Position numbers and translations under genes: made by a program. Under the pieces are notes generated by a model that searched no databases, was not told where the DNA came from, and was given only the letters and a program-made list of their open reading frames with translations. DNA of 16,833 nucleotides. It comes from Polynucleobacter meluiroseus. Lineage in GTDB: Bacteria; Pseudomonadota; Gammaproteobacteria; Burkholderiales; Burkholderiaceae. The DNA is taken from positions 1-16,833 of the forward strand of contig CAMBJN010000014.1 of the NCBI GenBank assembly GCA_945867755.1, in the 5' to 3' direction. Shown here piece after piece: positions 1 to 7,402 of this stretch (positions within the stretch are counted from its first letter, which is position 1; each line of letters opens with the position of its first letter).

Positions 1-768
1 TTCTTTTTGCATGTAGTGTTGATAAGGCCCTAAATCAACCTCAGCACTTTGAGTTGGCACCGGCTTTTTAGTTCGCTCTTGGACTTTGCCAGACACATCG
101 GTGATGATGACTTGGTCTGTTGTTAAAACAGCAATATCGCCCTCTTCTAAATACGCCATCATGCTTGCATGATCGGACACAGCCAAAGCGTCTGAAGCCA
201 AGAAGTTTTCTTGTTCGCCATAAGCCACCACTAAAGGTGAACCCACTCGTGCACCAATCAGTAAACCTGGCGCATCTTTGGCAATCACAGCAATTGCATA
301 CGCGCCATGAAGCTTTGGCACAACCGCACGCACAGCTTTTGCTAAATCTCGCACAGACATTTTGGTATAAGTTTGATGAATCAAATGCGCAATCACTTCG
401 GTGTCTGTTTGAGAAACAAACACATAGCCCACTGCTTTTAATTCTTCGCGCAAGCTTTCATAATTTTCAATGATGCCGTTATGCACCAAACCAATCAAAT
501 CGCTAGAAAAGTGGGGGTGAGCATTGACGGTGTCGGGTTTGCCGTGCGTGGCCCATCGCGTGTGGGCAATACCAACATTGCCCGACATGGTTTGACCTTG
601 ATCAGCCAAGTCTGCAACCCTCTCAGTAGTACGTGCACGTACCAACTCTTGACCAGTCAATAAAGCAAAACCGCAAGAATCATAGCCACGATACTCAAGT
701 CGGCGCAGACCTTCGACCAAAATACTGACCACATTTTTTTTAGAAACTGCACCAACGATCCCGCACAT
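1..768 (-). CDS. glmS: Glucosamine-6-phosphate synthase (glutamine-hydrolysing), N-terminal part
   Basis: Only the first 256 codons are present; the gene runs off the left edge (the family is about 610 residues). It makes glucosamine-6-phosphate from fructose-6-phosphate and glutamine in the cytoplasm, the first step towards UDP-GlcNAc. The visible part is the class II glutamine amidotransferase domain. It starts Met-Cys-Gly-Ile, so Cys2 becomes the N-terminal nucleophile after Met removal. RGYDS (27-31), HTRWATHG (69-76), NG at 98-99 and the TDTE stretch (121-124) are all in place. The sugar isomerase (SIS) domains lie outside the window. The ATG at 766-768 has an AGGA ribosome-binding site 6 nt upstream. 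It lies 36 bp downstream of glmU on the same strand, the order known from other proteobacteria, so a glmU-glmS transcript is likely. Confidence 0.97.
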   Translation of the reverse strand, partial: MCGIVGAVSKKNVVSILVEGLRRLEYRGYDSCGFALLTGQELVRARTTERVADLADQGQTMSGNVGIAHTRWATHGKPDTVNAHPHFSSDLIGLVHNGIIENYESLREELKAVGYVFVSQTDTEVIAHLIHQTYTKMSVRDLAKAVRAVVPKLHGAYAIAVIAKDAPGLLIGARVGSPLVVAYGEQENFLASDALAVSDHASMMAYLEEGDIAVLTTDQVIITDVSGKVQERTKKPVPTQSAEVDLGPYQHYMQKE

Positions 769-785
769 GATTTTTCCTATTAACC

Positions 786-805
786 AATACTTAATGAAGA
801 GTATT
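786..805 (-). other. Small hairpin between glmU and glmS
   Basis: AATACT (800-805) and AGTATT (786-791), read on the minus strand, form a perfect 6-bp stem with an 8-nt loop. It touches the first base of the glmU stop codon region and sits ahead of the glmS ribosome-binding site. The stem is AU-rich and has no T-tract, so it does not look like a terminator. A role in mRNA processing at the glmU/glmS junction is possible, since E. coli cuts its glmUS mRNA near this point, but here this is only inference and the stem could be chance. Confidence 0.25.
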
Positions 806-2172
806 TACTTTGATTTTTTTGTTGGCTTTTGCCAATTCAATGAAACTTGCTTCACCCTCGTGACAGTCAATTGATTGGCTGGCGCATCTTTTGTCAATGT
901 TGTGCCCGCGCCCAAGGTCGCACCTTTACCAACCGTTACCGGGGCCACTAGCTGAGTGTCTGAGCCAATGAAGGCTTCGTCTTCAATGATCGTGCGGTGC
1001 TTGTTCACGCCGTCGTAGTTACAAGTGATGGTGCCAGCACCAATATTTACTTTTTTACCAATGGTGGCGTCGCCCAGATAGGCCAAATGATTGGCTTTGC
1101 TGTGAGCACCCACATCACTGTTTTTGATTTCAACGAAATTACCCACATGAACTTCTTCGGCAAGCACTGTGCCTGGGCGCAACCTGGCATAAGGTCCGAT
1201 CACACTGCCTGCACCCACTGTTGCTTGATCAATGTGACTAAATGCTTGAATCTTGGCGTTGGCATCAATCACCGCATTTTTGATCACGCAATGCGGACCA
1301 ACTGATACGCCTGAACCCAGGACAACTTTTCCCTCAAAGACGCAACCGATATCAATTTTGACATCTGTGCCGCATTGAAGTTCACCGCGAATATCTATGC
1401 GAGATGGATCTAATAAGGTGACTCCTGCTTCTAATAAACGATTGGCCAATTCACGCTGCCAAACTCGCTCTAAGTCAGCAAGTTGAGCCCGACTATTAAC
1501 TCCCACAGTTTCCCAATCATTACTCGCCTGAGTTGTATAAACAGGAACGCCTTCGGCAACAGCCAAGGCAATCACATCCGTCAAGTAATACTCACCTTGC
1601 ACATTATTTGGTTTTAATTGTTTTAACCAATGTTTTAACTTTTCAGTTGGCAAAGCCATAAAACCAGTATTAATTTCAGTGATTTGACGAATCTCTGTGC
1701 TGGCATCCTTTTCTTCAACAATGTCAGATACATCGCCATCTTGATTGCGCAAGATTCGACCGTAACCGGTTGGATCTGCCATGTTTTGAGTCAACAAACC
1801 AAGGCCACCGGATTTTGCTAATTGCGCTAACTGCCCAAGGGTCTCTGTTTGTATCAAGGGCACATCGCCATAGAGTATCAATGTCACCGGATCATCAGAT
1901 AATTGCTCACAGGCCTGCAAAACCGCATGACCCGTGCCCTTTTGCTCTGACTGAAGCGCTGTTTTGGCTTGAAAAGCTGTTTTTGAGAGGAATTCTTGAA
2001 CAAGTTCGCCACCATGACCCAAAACCAAGATGATTGCGTGATCCCCGGCCAAGGCTTTGGCGCTGGTGAGCACGTGCTCCAACATGGGCCGACCAGCGAT
2101 TGGATGGAGGACCTTGGGCAGTGTTGACCGCATGCGCTTTCCCTGTCCAGCGGCTAATATGACAATATTCAT
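805..2172 (-). CDS. glmU: Bifunctional GlmU: GlcN-1-P acetyltransferase / GlcNAc-1-P uridyltransferase
   Basis: 455 residues, the normal full length. It catalyses the last two steps to UDP-GlcNAc, the sugar donor for peptidoglycan and lipid A. The N-terminal half is a uridyltransferase: LAAGQGKRM (6-14) with Lys20 is the nucleotide loop, QKGTGHAV is at 77-84, and YGDVPLI (from 101) carries the metal-binding Asp103. The C-terminal half is a left-handed beta-helix acetyltransferase with hexapeptide repeats; the KANHLAYLGD stretch carries the catalytic His and is followed by NIGAGTITCNYDG. The protein ends in a Lys-rich tail. glmS follows 36 bp downstream. The ATG has no Shine-Dalgarno sequence but lies 8 nt below a TATAAT box (see the promoter entry). 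A lipoprotein gene diverges only 13 bp away. Confidence 0.98.
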   Translation of the reverse strand: MNIVILAAGQGKRMRSTLPKVLHPIAGRPMLEHVLTSAKALAGDHAIILVLGHGGELVQEFLSKTAFQAKTALQSEQKGTGHAVLQACEQLSDDPVTLILYGDVPLIQTETLGQLAQLAKSGGLGLLTQNMADPTGYGRILRNQDGDVSDIVEEKDASTEIRQITEINTGFMALPTEKLKHWLKQLKPNNVQGEYYLTDVIALAVAEGVPVYTTQASNDWETVGVNSRAQLADLERVWQRELANRLLEAGVTLLDPSRIDIRGELQCGTDVKIDIGCVFEGKVVLGSGVSVGPHCVIKNAVIDANAKIQAFSHIDQATVGAGSVIGPYARLRPGTVLAEEVHVGNFVEIKNSDVGAHSKANHLAYLGDATIGKKVNIGAGTITCNYDGVNKHRTIIEDEAFIGSDTQLVAPVTVGKGATLGAGTTLTKDAPANQLTVTRVKQVSLNWQKPTKKSK

Positions 2173-2180
2173 TGATAATA

Positions 2181-2209
2181 ATTATATGAGCTTATCCAAA
2201 CCTCTCCAA
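2181..2209 (-). promoter_or_regulatory. Predicted glmU(S) promoter giving a leaderless or near-leaderless mRNA
   Basis: On the minus strand there is TTGGAG (2204-2209), a 17-bp spacer and a perfect TATAAT (2181-2186). Transcription would start about 7 nt further on, at or 1-3 nt before the glmU ATG (2170-2172). No purine-rich ribosome-binding site lies between. The promoter sits inside the first codons of the divergent lipoprotein gene; the ATG of that gene overlaps the -10 box. Seen by eye; the start site is inferred. Confidence 0.6.
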
Positions 2210-3103
2210 ACAATCAAAATAACAGTCATTTGTTGCCTTTTTTTGTTGATCACTGCCTGCAGTACGGTGAGGTTTTTTTACAACCAGGGCGACACCCTCA
2301 TCCGCTGGTGGATTGATGATCATATTGGATTAACAGCAGAGCAAGAATTTCTCACCCGTGAACTCTTAGAGCAACAATTTTGGTGGCACCGCACAGAACA
2401 ACTGACCGATGCCTCTAAAACTCTTGAGCAATTACGTCGACAGCTTAATCGCCCACTCTCCACGCAAGAGGTCGGCCAATTTTCTGACGATCTCAAAAAG
2501 CTCATTTACGCAATTGCCAAGAAAACCACGCCGGATGCAGCAAAACTTTTTGTTACCTTACAAAGCAATCAAATTGAAACAATGCAAAAAAGAATGCAAA
2601 AGGGTAATGAAAAATTCGCCAAAGAATGGCTACCGCCAAGCATAGAAAAACAAAACAAAGTAAGAGCGGATAAAGTCATCGATCGAGTCGAGTGGTTATT
2701 TGGCAGCATCAATAAAGAGCAAGAAGAAAAAATTAGGCAGCACATCAAAAATAATCCGCTTAATATGAACATCGTTTATCAAGAGCGTCTGCGCCGTGAA
2801 AATGATTTGATTAAGATTGTTAAATCTATCAATCAAAATAAATTGAATCAGCAACAGGCTGAAGAGTTGCTAACGGTTTACATTAAAAACTTCGAATACG
2901 GCACGACCAAAGAACAGCAAGACTTTGGTAAAAAAAGAGCTGCCCTTGGAGTGCAGTTGAGCTCATTCATCACCCAAATCATGAATGATGAACAAAGAAA
3001 ATATGCCAGCGGGCGGGTTGAAACTTGGGCTTTAGATGTTCAGGAACTGATCAAGGAATCATCTGTATTGGCTGCCAAGCGCTCTGCTCTGCCAAATCGC
3101 TAG
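2186..3103 (+). CDS. DUF6279-type lipoprotein of unknown function
   Basis: 305 residues from the ATG at 2186. The same frame is open upstream to 2057, but that part lies antisense to glmU. The signal sequence has Lys5 and Lys11, a hydrophobic core and a lipobox Ile-Thr-Ala-Cys, so Cys25 should be lipidated; Ser at +2 favours outer-membrane delivery. The mature start has a YNQ...IRWWIDDHIGLT...Q pattern followed by a WHR, which I recognise from the DUF6279 lipoprotein family. The rest is helical, charged and rich in Gln and Lys, with no enzyme motif. No molecular role is established that I know of. It has no clear ribosome-binding site; GATAAT at 2174-2179 is a possible -10 but lacks a good -35. 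Its last 53 bp overlap the 3' end of convergent ttcA. The gene is confident; the family name is moderately so. Confidence 0.8.
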   Translation: MSLSKPLQTIKITVICCLFLLITACSTVRFFYNQGDTLIRWWIDDHIGLTAEQEFLTRELLEQQFWWHRTEQLTDASKTLEQLRRQLNRPLSTQEVGQFSDDLKKLIYAIAKKTTPDAAKLFVTLQSNQIETMQKRMQKGNEKFAKEWLPPSIEKQNKVRADKVIDRVEWLFGSINKEQEEKIRQHIKNNPLNMNIVYQERLRRENDLIKIVKSINQNKLNQQQAEELLTVYIKNFEYGTTKEQQDFGKKRAALGVQLSSFITQIMNDEQRKYASGRVETWALDVQELIKESSVLAAKRSALPNR

Positions 3104-3902
3104 AATTTTCATCCTGACTTAAATCTTTAAAATCAAATTGAGCAGCATCCATTAAATGTGAAGGCACCACATTTTGGATAGAGCTGAATAAACTTTCAAC
3201 TCGACCTGGGTATTTCTTTTCCCACTCTTTGATCAAAGCCTTCATGGCGTTTCGTTGAAGATTCTCTTGGCTGCCACACAAGTTGCATGGAATGATTGGA
3301 AAATCCATCTGCGCCGAATATCTTTCAAGATAACTCTCTGGCACATAAGCCAGAGGCCTGATCACAATGTGCTTACCATCATCGGACTTTAATTTGGGTG
3401 GCATTCCCTTTAACTTACCACCATGAAACATATTCATCAGCAGTGTTTCAATGATGTCATCACGGTGATGCCCCAGTGCAATCTTGGTGGCTCCAAGTTC
3501 ACCAGCGACTCTGTACAAAATACCACGCCTTAAACGAGAGCAAAGGCCGCAAGTTGTTTTACCCTCAGGGATCACGCGTTTCACAATCCCATAGGTATCC
3601 TGGTCTTCAATATGAAATGCCACACCTAATTTTTTAAAATAATTAGGCAAAGTTTCTTTGGGGAAGCCCGGTTGGTTTTGATCAAGATTAACGGCCACCA
3701 AATCAAAATTGATTGGAGCGCGCTCTTTCAATTTCATCAAAATATCGAGCATGGCATAACTGTCTTTACCGCCAGACATGCAAACCATGACCTTGTCACC
3801 ATCCTCGATCATGTTGTAATCAACGATGGCCTGCCCAGCCAGACGACAAAGCTTTTTGTCTAGCTTATTTTCTTCGTAGGCTAATTTACGCGGATCTTTC
3901 AT
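3051..3902 (-). CDS. ttcA: tRNA 2-thiocytidine(32) synthetase TtcA
   Basis: 283 residues. TtcA puts sulfur on cytidine-32 of certain tRNAs, using ATP and an Fe-S cluster. The ATP-pyrophosphatase PP-loop SGGKDS lies at 43-48. Two CxxC pairs, Cys118/Cys121 and Cys206/Cys209, are the family's cluster ligands, and GHHRDD (144-149) is also typical. Residues after about 240 are a variable tail. The start ATG overlaps the folB stop as ATGA (3899-3902), so the two should be translationally coupled as the last two genes of the SDR-folB-ttcA operon. The end overlaps the convergent lipoprotein gene by 53 bp, so the variable tail of TtcA is encoded opposite the lipoprotein C-terminus. Confidence 0.96.
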   Translation of the reverse strand: MKDPRKLAYEENKLDKKLCRLAGQAIVDYNMIEDGDKVMVCMSGGKDSYAMLDILMKLKERAPINFDLVAVNLDQNQPGFPKETLPNYFKKLGVAFHIEDQDTYGIVKRVIPEGKTTCGLCSRLRRGILYRVAGELGATKIALGHHRDDIIETLLMNMFHGGKLKGMPPKLKSDDGKHIVIRPLAYVPESYLERYSAQMDFPIIPCNLCGSQENLQRNAMKALIKEWEKKYPGRVESLFSSIQNVVPSHLMDAAQFDFKDLSQDENSSDLAEQSAWQPIQMIP

Positions 3903-4291
3903 TCTTTGATCAGGAAAATCTCAACACCAACTGCTTCACAGTCAGGATATACATCTGGCTTTGCAGTAGAAACTTTGACAGCTCTCACATTTGGATGAGC
4001 CAACATGATTTTTGCAACATCATCACACAAAGTCTCTTGAAGGTGTATGTGCCCCCTGGAAACTCTCTCTAAAATACTTTGACGCATGAAGTCATAGTCC
4101 ACCACTTCATCAAGACTATCTTTTGATGGGGTGTTTTCAACCAAAGGTACAAATAAATCAACATTGATTAAAACGCGTTGCTCTCCGCGCTTTTCAAAGT
4201 CATGAACGCCAATGTTGATATAGACCTCGTAATTACTCAAAAACAATCTACGGCAATCCATCAGGCGAGGGTGGGATAACAATGCTTGCAT
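3899..4291 (-). CDS. folB: Dihydroneopterin aldolase
   Basis: 130 residues. FolB splits 7,8-dihydroneopterin into 6-hydroxymethyl-dihydropterin and glycolaldehyde in folate synthesis, and can epimerise the substrate to the monapterin form. The GVHDFEK block (28-34) has the conserved Glu33, Glu86 lies in LQETLCDD, and Lys111 in STAKPDVYP matches the catalytic lysine of E. coli FolB. It is about 12 residues longer at the N-terminus than the E. coli protein; a second Met at residue 11 is an alternative start, but an HPRLxDCRRLFL lead-in looks familiar from Burkholderiales. It begins 3 bp after the SDR stop and overlaps ttcA by 4 bp. A folate-pathway neighbour also explains the pteridine-reductase-like SDR next to it. 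Confidence 0.94.
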   Translation of the reverse strand: MQALLSHPRLMDCRRLFLSNYEVYINIGVHDFEKRGEQRVLINVDLFVPLVENTPSKDSLDEVVDYDFMRQSILERVSRGHIHLQETLCDDVAKIMLAHPNVRAVKVSTAKPDVYPDCEAVGVEIFLIKE

Positions 4292-4294
4292 AAA

Positions 4295-5077
4295 TTACTC
4301 CGTCAAAAACATCACGTCACGATTAGTCGAAAGTAAATGCTGGCCACCATCAACATACAAAGTTGTACCAGTTATAGCTTTTGCCTTGGCCAAATAAATC
4401 ACTGCATCAGCAATATCATCAGGCGTTGATGATTGCCCCAAAGGGGTCATGCTGTGGGCTTTAGTAAAGCTATCATCAGATTGATCGCCTGAAACCATGG
4501 TAATTCCAGGAGCCAAACCTACAACACGTAAATTTGGCGCAAATGACTGCGCCAATAAGTTTGTTGCTGAGTTCAACGCTGCTTTTGATAGTGTGTAAGA
4601 CAAAAAGTCTGGGTTCAAGTTTTCTAATTTTTGATCAAGCAAATTAATGACCACTCCACTGGGACCACGCGAATCAGCAGTTCTTAACTTTGCGTGCTGA
4701 CGGTAGAGGTCTCGCGACAATATCAATGGGGCAGCCACATTGGTAAGCATATGACGATCCAGTGAGGCATAACTAAAGCTTGATGCCACATCGTATTGAA
4801 ATAAAGAGGCGTTATTCACCAAGCAAGATGGCAAGCCTAGTGCCTCAATACAACGACTGATCAATTGACTTGCTTGAGATTCATCTGATAAATCGGCTTG
4901 CAAAGCAACGCCTCGCTGCCCAGTCGCCAAGATATCTTTGACGGTCTGCTCTGCAGCATCTTTGGAGTTGCCATAGTGAATTGCAACATCCCAGCCATCC
5001 TTGGCTAGGCCAATTGCAATAGCGCGCCCAACGCGCTTGGCGGCTCCGGTTACTAAGGCAATTTTTGGGTTTTTCAT
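4295..5077 (-). CDS. FolM/PTR1-like pteridine reductase, SDR family
   Basis: 260-residue short-chain dehydrogenase/reductase. The cofactor motif is TGAAKRVG (10-17), the TGxxxRxG form with Arg15 that marks the pteridine-reductase branch and suggests NADPH, rather than the usual TGxxxGxG. NNAS is at 88-91 and the catalytic Tyr161/Lys165 lie in YTLSK. The usual catalytic Ser is replaced by Asp148, exactly 13 residues before the Tyr, as in Leishmania PTR1 (Asp181/Tyr194). The C-terminus has the common SDR motif TLYVDGGQ. It is first in an operon with folB, whose product makes the reduced pterins this protein probably acts on. E. coli FolM reduces dihydromonapterin, and a role there or as a backup dihydrofolate reductase is inferred. 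The exact substrate cannot be read from sequence. No ribosome-binding site is evident. Confidence 0.88.
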   Translation of the reverse strand: MKNPKIALVTGAAKRVGRAIAIGLAKDGWDVAIHYGNSKDAAEQTVKDILATGQRGVALQADLSDESQASQLISRCIEALGLPSCLVNNASLFQYDVASSFSYASLDRHMLTNVAAPLILSRDLYRQHAKLRTADSRGPSGVVINLLDQKLENLNPDFLSYTLSKAALNSATNLLAQSFAPNLRVVGLAPGITMVSGDQSDDSFTKAHSMTPLGQSSTPDDIADAVIYLAKAKAITGTTLYVDGGQHLLSTNRDVMFLTE

Positions 5078-5120
5078 ATTTTTTGCAGCACCACTTGTAA
5101 GAGTTGTAGACTCGCGAGGT

Positions 5121-6296
5121 ATGGATATTAACCCTAGTAGCGAAGAAGCGTCTCATAGTCAAACGCTGGCTCGTTTAATTCAGAAAGAAATTCAGGCTCA
5201 AAATGGGCAAATTTCTTTTGCCAAGTATATGGAAATGGCCCTGTATACGCCAGGGTTGGGGTATTACGCCGCCGGCAAAAACAAGCTTGGCAGCAAGGGT
5301 GATTTCACAACAGCCCCCGAAATTAGCCCTTTATTTGGCGCGACCATCGTTCAAACCTTATTGCCCATCATCGAATATCTTCAAAATTTGAATCAACCGA
5401 TCAAAATCCTTGAATTCGGTGCCGGTACTGGCGCCTTGGCTGAAGCCTTATTAACAGAGCTGCATCGCCAAAACATTGAAGTTGATAGTTACGACATTCT
5501 TGATTTATCAGCCGACCTAATTGAGCGGCAAAAATCTAGGCTTGCTGAATCTTTCCCTATGGTCACCTGGATCAATCAATTACCGAAAAACTTCACAGGC
5601 ATCATCCTTGCTAACGAAGTATTAGATGCCATGCCCATTGAATTGATTACATACCAAAATCAGGGGTGGGTATTTAAAGATGTTACTTTGGCAAAAGAAT
5701 CTGCTGAGGATGCCATTAGTTTCAGACACTGTCTTGGCAAAGAAGTCTCCCAAGCAATGCTTCCAGAATGCTTGAACCAACAATCATTCGAAAATGGTTA
5801 CACCACTGAAATCAACGTAAATGCCAAAGCTTGGATGAACAGCATCTCTGAAATTTTAGATGCGGGCATCTTGTTAATCATTGATTACGGATTTCCTGAG
5901 CATGAGTACTATCATGCGCAGCGCAACCAAGGAACCGTCATGGGTCATTATGCGCATCACGTCATTCAAGACCCCTTTTTTTATCCTGGGCTCTGCGACT
6001 TAACTGCACACGTTGATTGGACAAGCATTGCAAATACCGGCATCAATTCGGGCCTATCACTTCTTGGGTTCACCAGCCAAGCGTCCTATTTATTAGATGC
6101 AGGCATAGGATCCTTGCTGATAGATAAAGCTGATCCTTCGAACAGCGCGGAATTCATGCCCCATTCAAATGCCATTCAAAAATTACTATCTGAAGCTGAA
6201 ATGGGTGAGTTATTCAAAGTGATATGTTTTGGCAAAGATCTCCCTTTCGAAGAAGGCGACCTACCTGGATTCAGATCGAGACCAAGATCTCTTTGA
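5121..6296 (+). CDS. MidA/NDUFAF7-family SAM-dependent methyltransferase (COG1565)
   Basis: 391 residues from the ATG at 5121. The frame stays open upstream to 5001, but that part is antisense to the SDR gene. The N-terminus carries ISFAKYMEMALYTPGLGYY (31-49), the family's opening signature. The SAM-binding motif I is LEFGAGTG (97-104), and ANEVLDAMP (164-172) is motif IV-like. A later IDYGFPEHEYY and GHYAHH with DLTAHVDW complete the pattern of Pfam Methyltransf_28. Mitochondrial NDUFAF7 methylates an Arg of complex I subunit NDUFS2; the target in bacteria is not established, so complex I assembly is only a hypothesis. AGG lies just 1 nt before the ATG, too close for a normal ribosome-binding site. 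TAGACT (5107-5112), 8 nt before the ATG, is a weak -10. It diverges from the SDR gene with 43 bp between and ends 2 bp from cca. Confidence 0.92.
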   Translation: MDINPSSEEASHSQTLARLIQKEIQAQNGQISFAKYMEMALYTPGLGYYAAGKNKLGSKGDFTTAPEISPLFGATIVQTLLPIIEYLQNLNQPIKILEFGAGTGALAEALLTELHRQNIEVDSYDILDLSADLIERQKSRLAESFPMVTWINQLPKNFTGIILANEVLDAMPIELITYQNQGWVFKDVTLAKESAEDAISFRHCLGKEVSQAMLPECLNQQSFENGYTTEINVNAKAWMNSISEILDAGILLIIDYGFPEHEYYHAQRNQGTVMGHYAHHVIQDPFFYPGLCDLTAHVDWTSIANTGINSGLSLLGFTSQASYLLDAGIGSLLIDKADPSNSAEFMPHSNAIQKLLSEAEMGELFKVICFGKDLPFEEGDLPGFRSRPRSL

Positions 6297-6298
6297 CC

Positions 6299-7402
6299 TT
6301 ATTTAACCTCTTTAATTGCCAACAATCTTCTGTTTTCAATTAATTGCTTGATCTTCGCCCCCGTTGATGAGCCCTGCTCACCAATGTCCTGAACAATTTG
6401 AGCGATGTCTACTTTTTTTGCCAAGTCATATGAATTGGTTAACTGCTCTGTAGGGAGCTTTAAGAAAATAGCCACTTTGATGAGCTCATCAAAGCGCTCA
6501 GGTTTTCTCCAAACATCTATACGATTTAATAGATCTAATAAATTTTTAGGGTCAAGTGTTGGCGAATTCAATCCTACTTTTAATTCACGCACCAGCACCG
6601 CGTGATCGCGGCACTCCACAGGGATACCCCACAACGCTGACCAAGCATGAATGTCTTCAACGCTCAAACTTGAACACAATACAGCGCAGCGCTGCGACAA
6701 ATTAAATTGATGCATGGCTGCCAAATCAATGTTGTTTAGCAATGAAGTATCTTTTGAATTTAATTTTGGGAAAAATAATTCGAAGACGTCTATTTCGTTC
6801 AACACCTCCAACATCCTAGATGGTTTCTCAGACATCAAGCCCCTAGAAATTTCTTGCCAAACTCTTTCTTTAATCAAAGCATTTAACTCGCCACTAGAAT
6901 GGATTTTCTTTAGCAAGGTGAGAGTGGTCGGCTCAATTGAAAAATCAGAAAAGCGCGCAGCGAATCTTGCAATGCGCAATAGTCGGACTGGATCTTCACT
7001 GAACGCCGGTCCAATATGTCTGAATAATTTATTGCTGATATCTTGTTGGCCGCCATACGGATCAATCACATCACCCACAGGCTGACCATTTGCATCAGCC
7101 TCTCTGGCCATTGCATTGATGGTTAAATCACGTCTAGCCAAATCTTGCTCTAGGGTCACTCCTGGATCTGCATGAAACACAAAGCCCTTGTAACCCGGGG
7201 CGACCTTTCGCTCGGTTCTAGCCAAGGCATACTCTGCATGTGTAACGGGGTGTAAAAACACTGGGAAGTCTTGCCCAACAGGGGTATATCCCTGCGCTAG
7301 CATTTGATCAGGGGTCGCTCCAACAACAACGTAATCAAGGTCTTTTACTGGCAATCCCAGCAACTGATCTCTGATGGCGCCACCAACAACATAAATCTTC
7401 AC
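6299..7402 (-). CDS. cca: CCA-adding tRNA nucleotidyltransferase lacking HD-domain residues
   Basis: 367 residues, starting at a GTG that overlaps the upstream stop as GTGA (7399-7402). It adds or repairs the 3' CCA end of tRNAs. The class II head is intact: GGAIRD (7-12), DLDYVV with Asp21 and Asp23 (metal ligands), RRDLTINAMA (90-99) and EDPVRLLRIARF (136-147). E. coli Cca is about 412 residues and has a C-terminal HD phosphohydrolase domain with a WHPE...H and a CHDLGK motif. Here the matching stretch reads LCSSLSVED, and no HD pair or upstream His cluster remains. The protein should therefore be only a nucleotidyltransferase, without the 2'-phosphatase/phosphodiesterase activity. It is last in the slt-epimerase-cca operon and ends 2 bp from convergent midA-like gene. 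Confidence 0.95.
   Translation of the reverse strand: MKIYVVGGAIRDQLLGLPVKDLDYVVVGATPDQMLAQGYTPVGQDFPVFLHPVTHAEYALARTERKVAPGYKGFVFHADPGVTLEQDLARRDLTINAMAREADANGQPVGDVIDPYGGQQDISNKLFRHIGPAFSEDPVRLLRIARFAARFSDFSIEPTTLTLLKKIHSSGELNALIKERVWQEISRGLMSEKPSRMLEVLNEIDVFELFFPKLNSKDTSLLNNIDLAAMHQFNLSQRCAVLCSSLSVEDIHAWSALWGIPVECRDHAVLVRELKVGLNSPTLDPKNLLDLLNRIDVWRKPERFDELIKVAIFLKLPTEQLTNSYDLAKKVDIAQIVQDIGEQGSSTGAKIKQLIENRRLLAIKEVK

Noticed and set aside
997..1305. Open frame antisense to glmU (102 codons)
   Set aside because: It is a shadow of the GlmU beta-helix coding region, with no ribosome-binding site and no recognisable domain.
2057..2185. Upstream extension of the lipoprotein gene
   Set aside because: Antisense to the start of glmU, and it would bury the signal peptide and lipobox that begin at 2186.
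5111..5118. CTCGCGAG palindrome between the SDR and MidA-like genes
   Set aside because: An isolated 8-bp palindrome with no second copy nearby; too little to call an operator.
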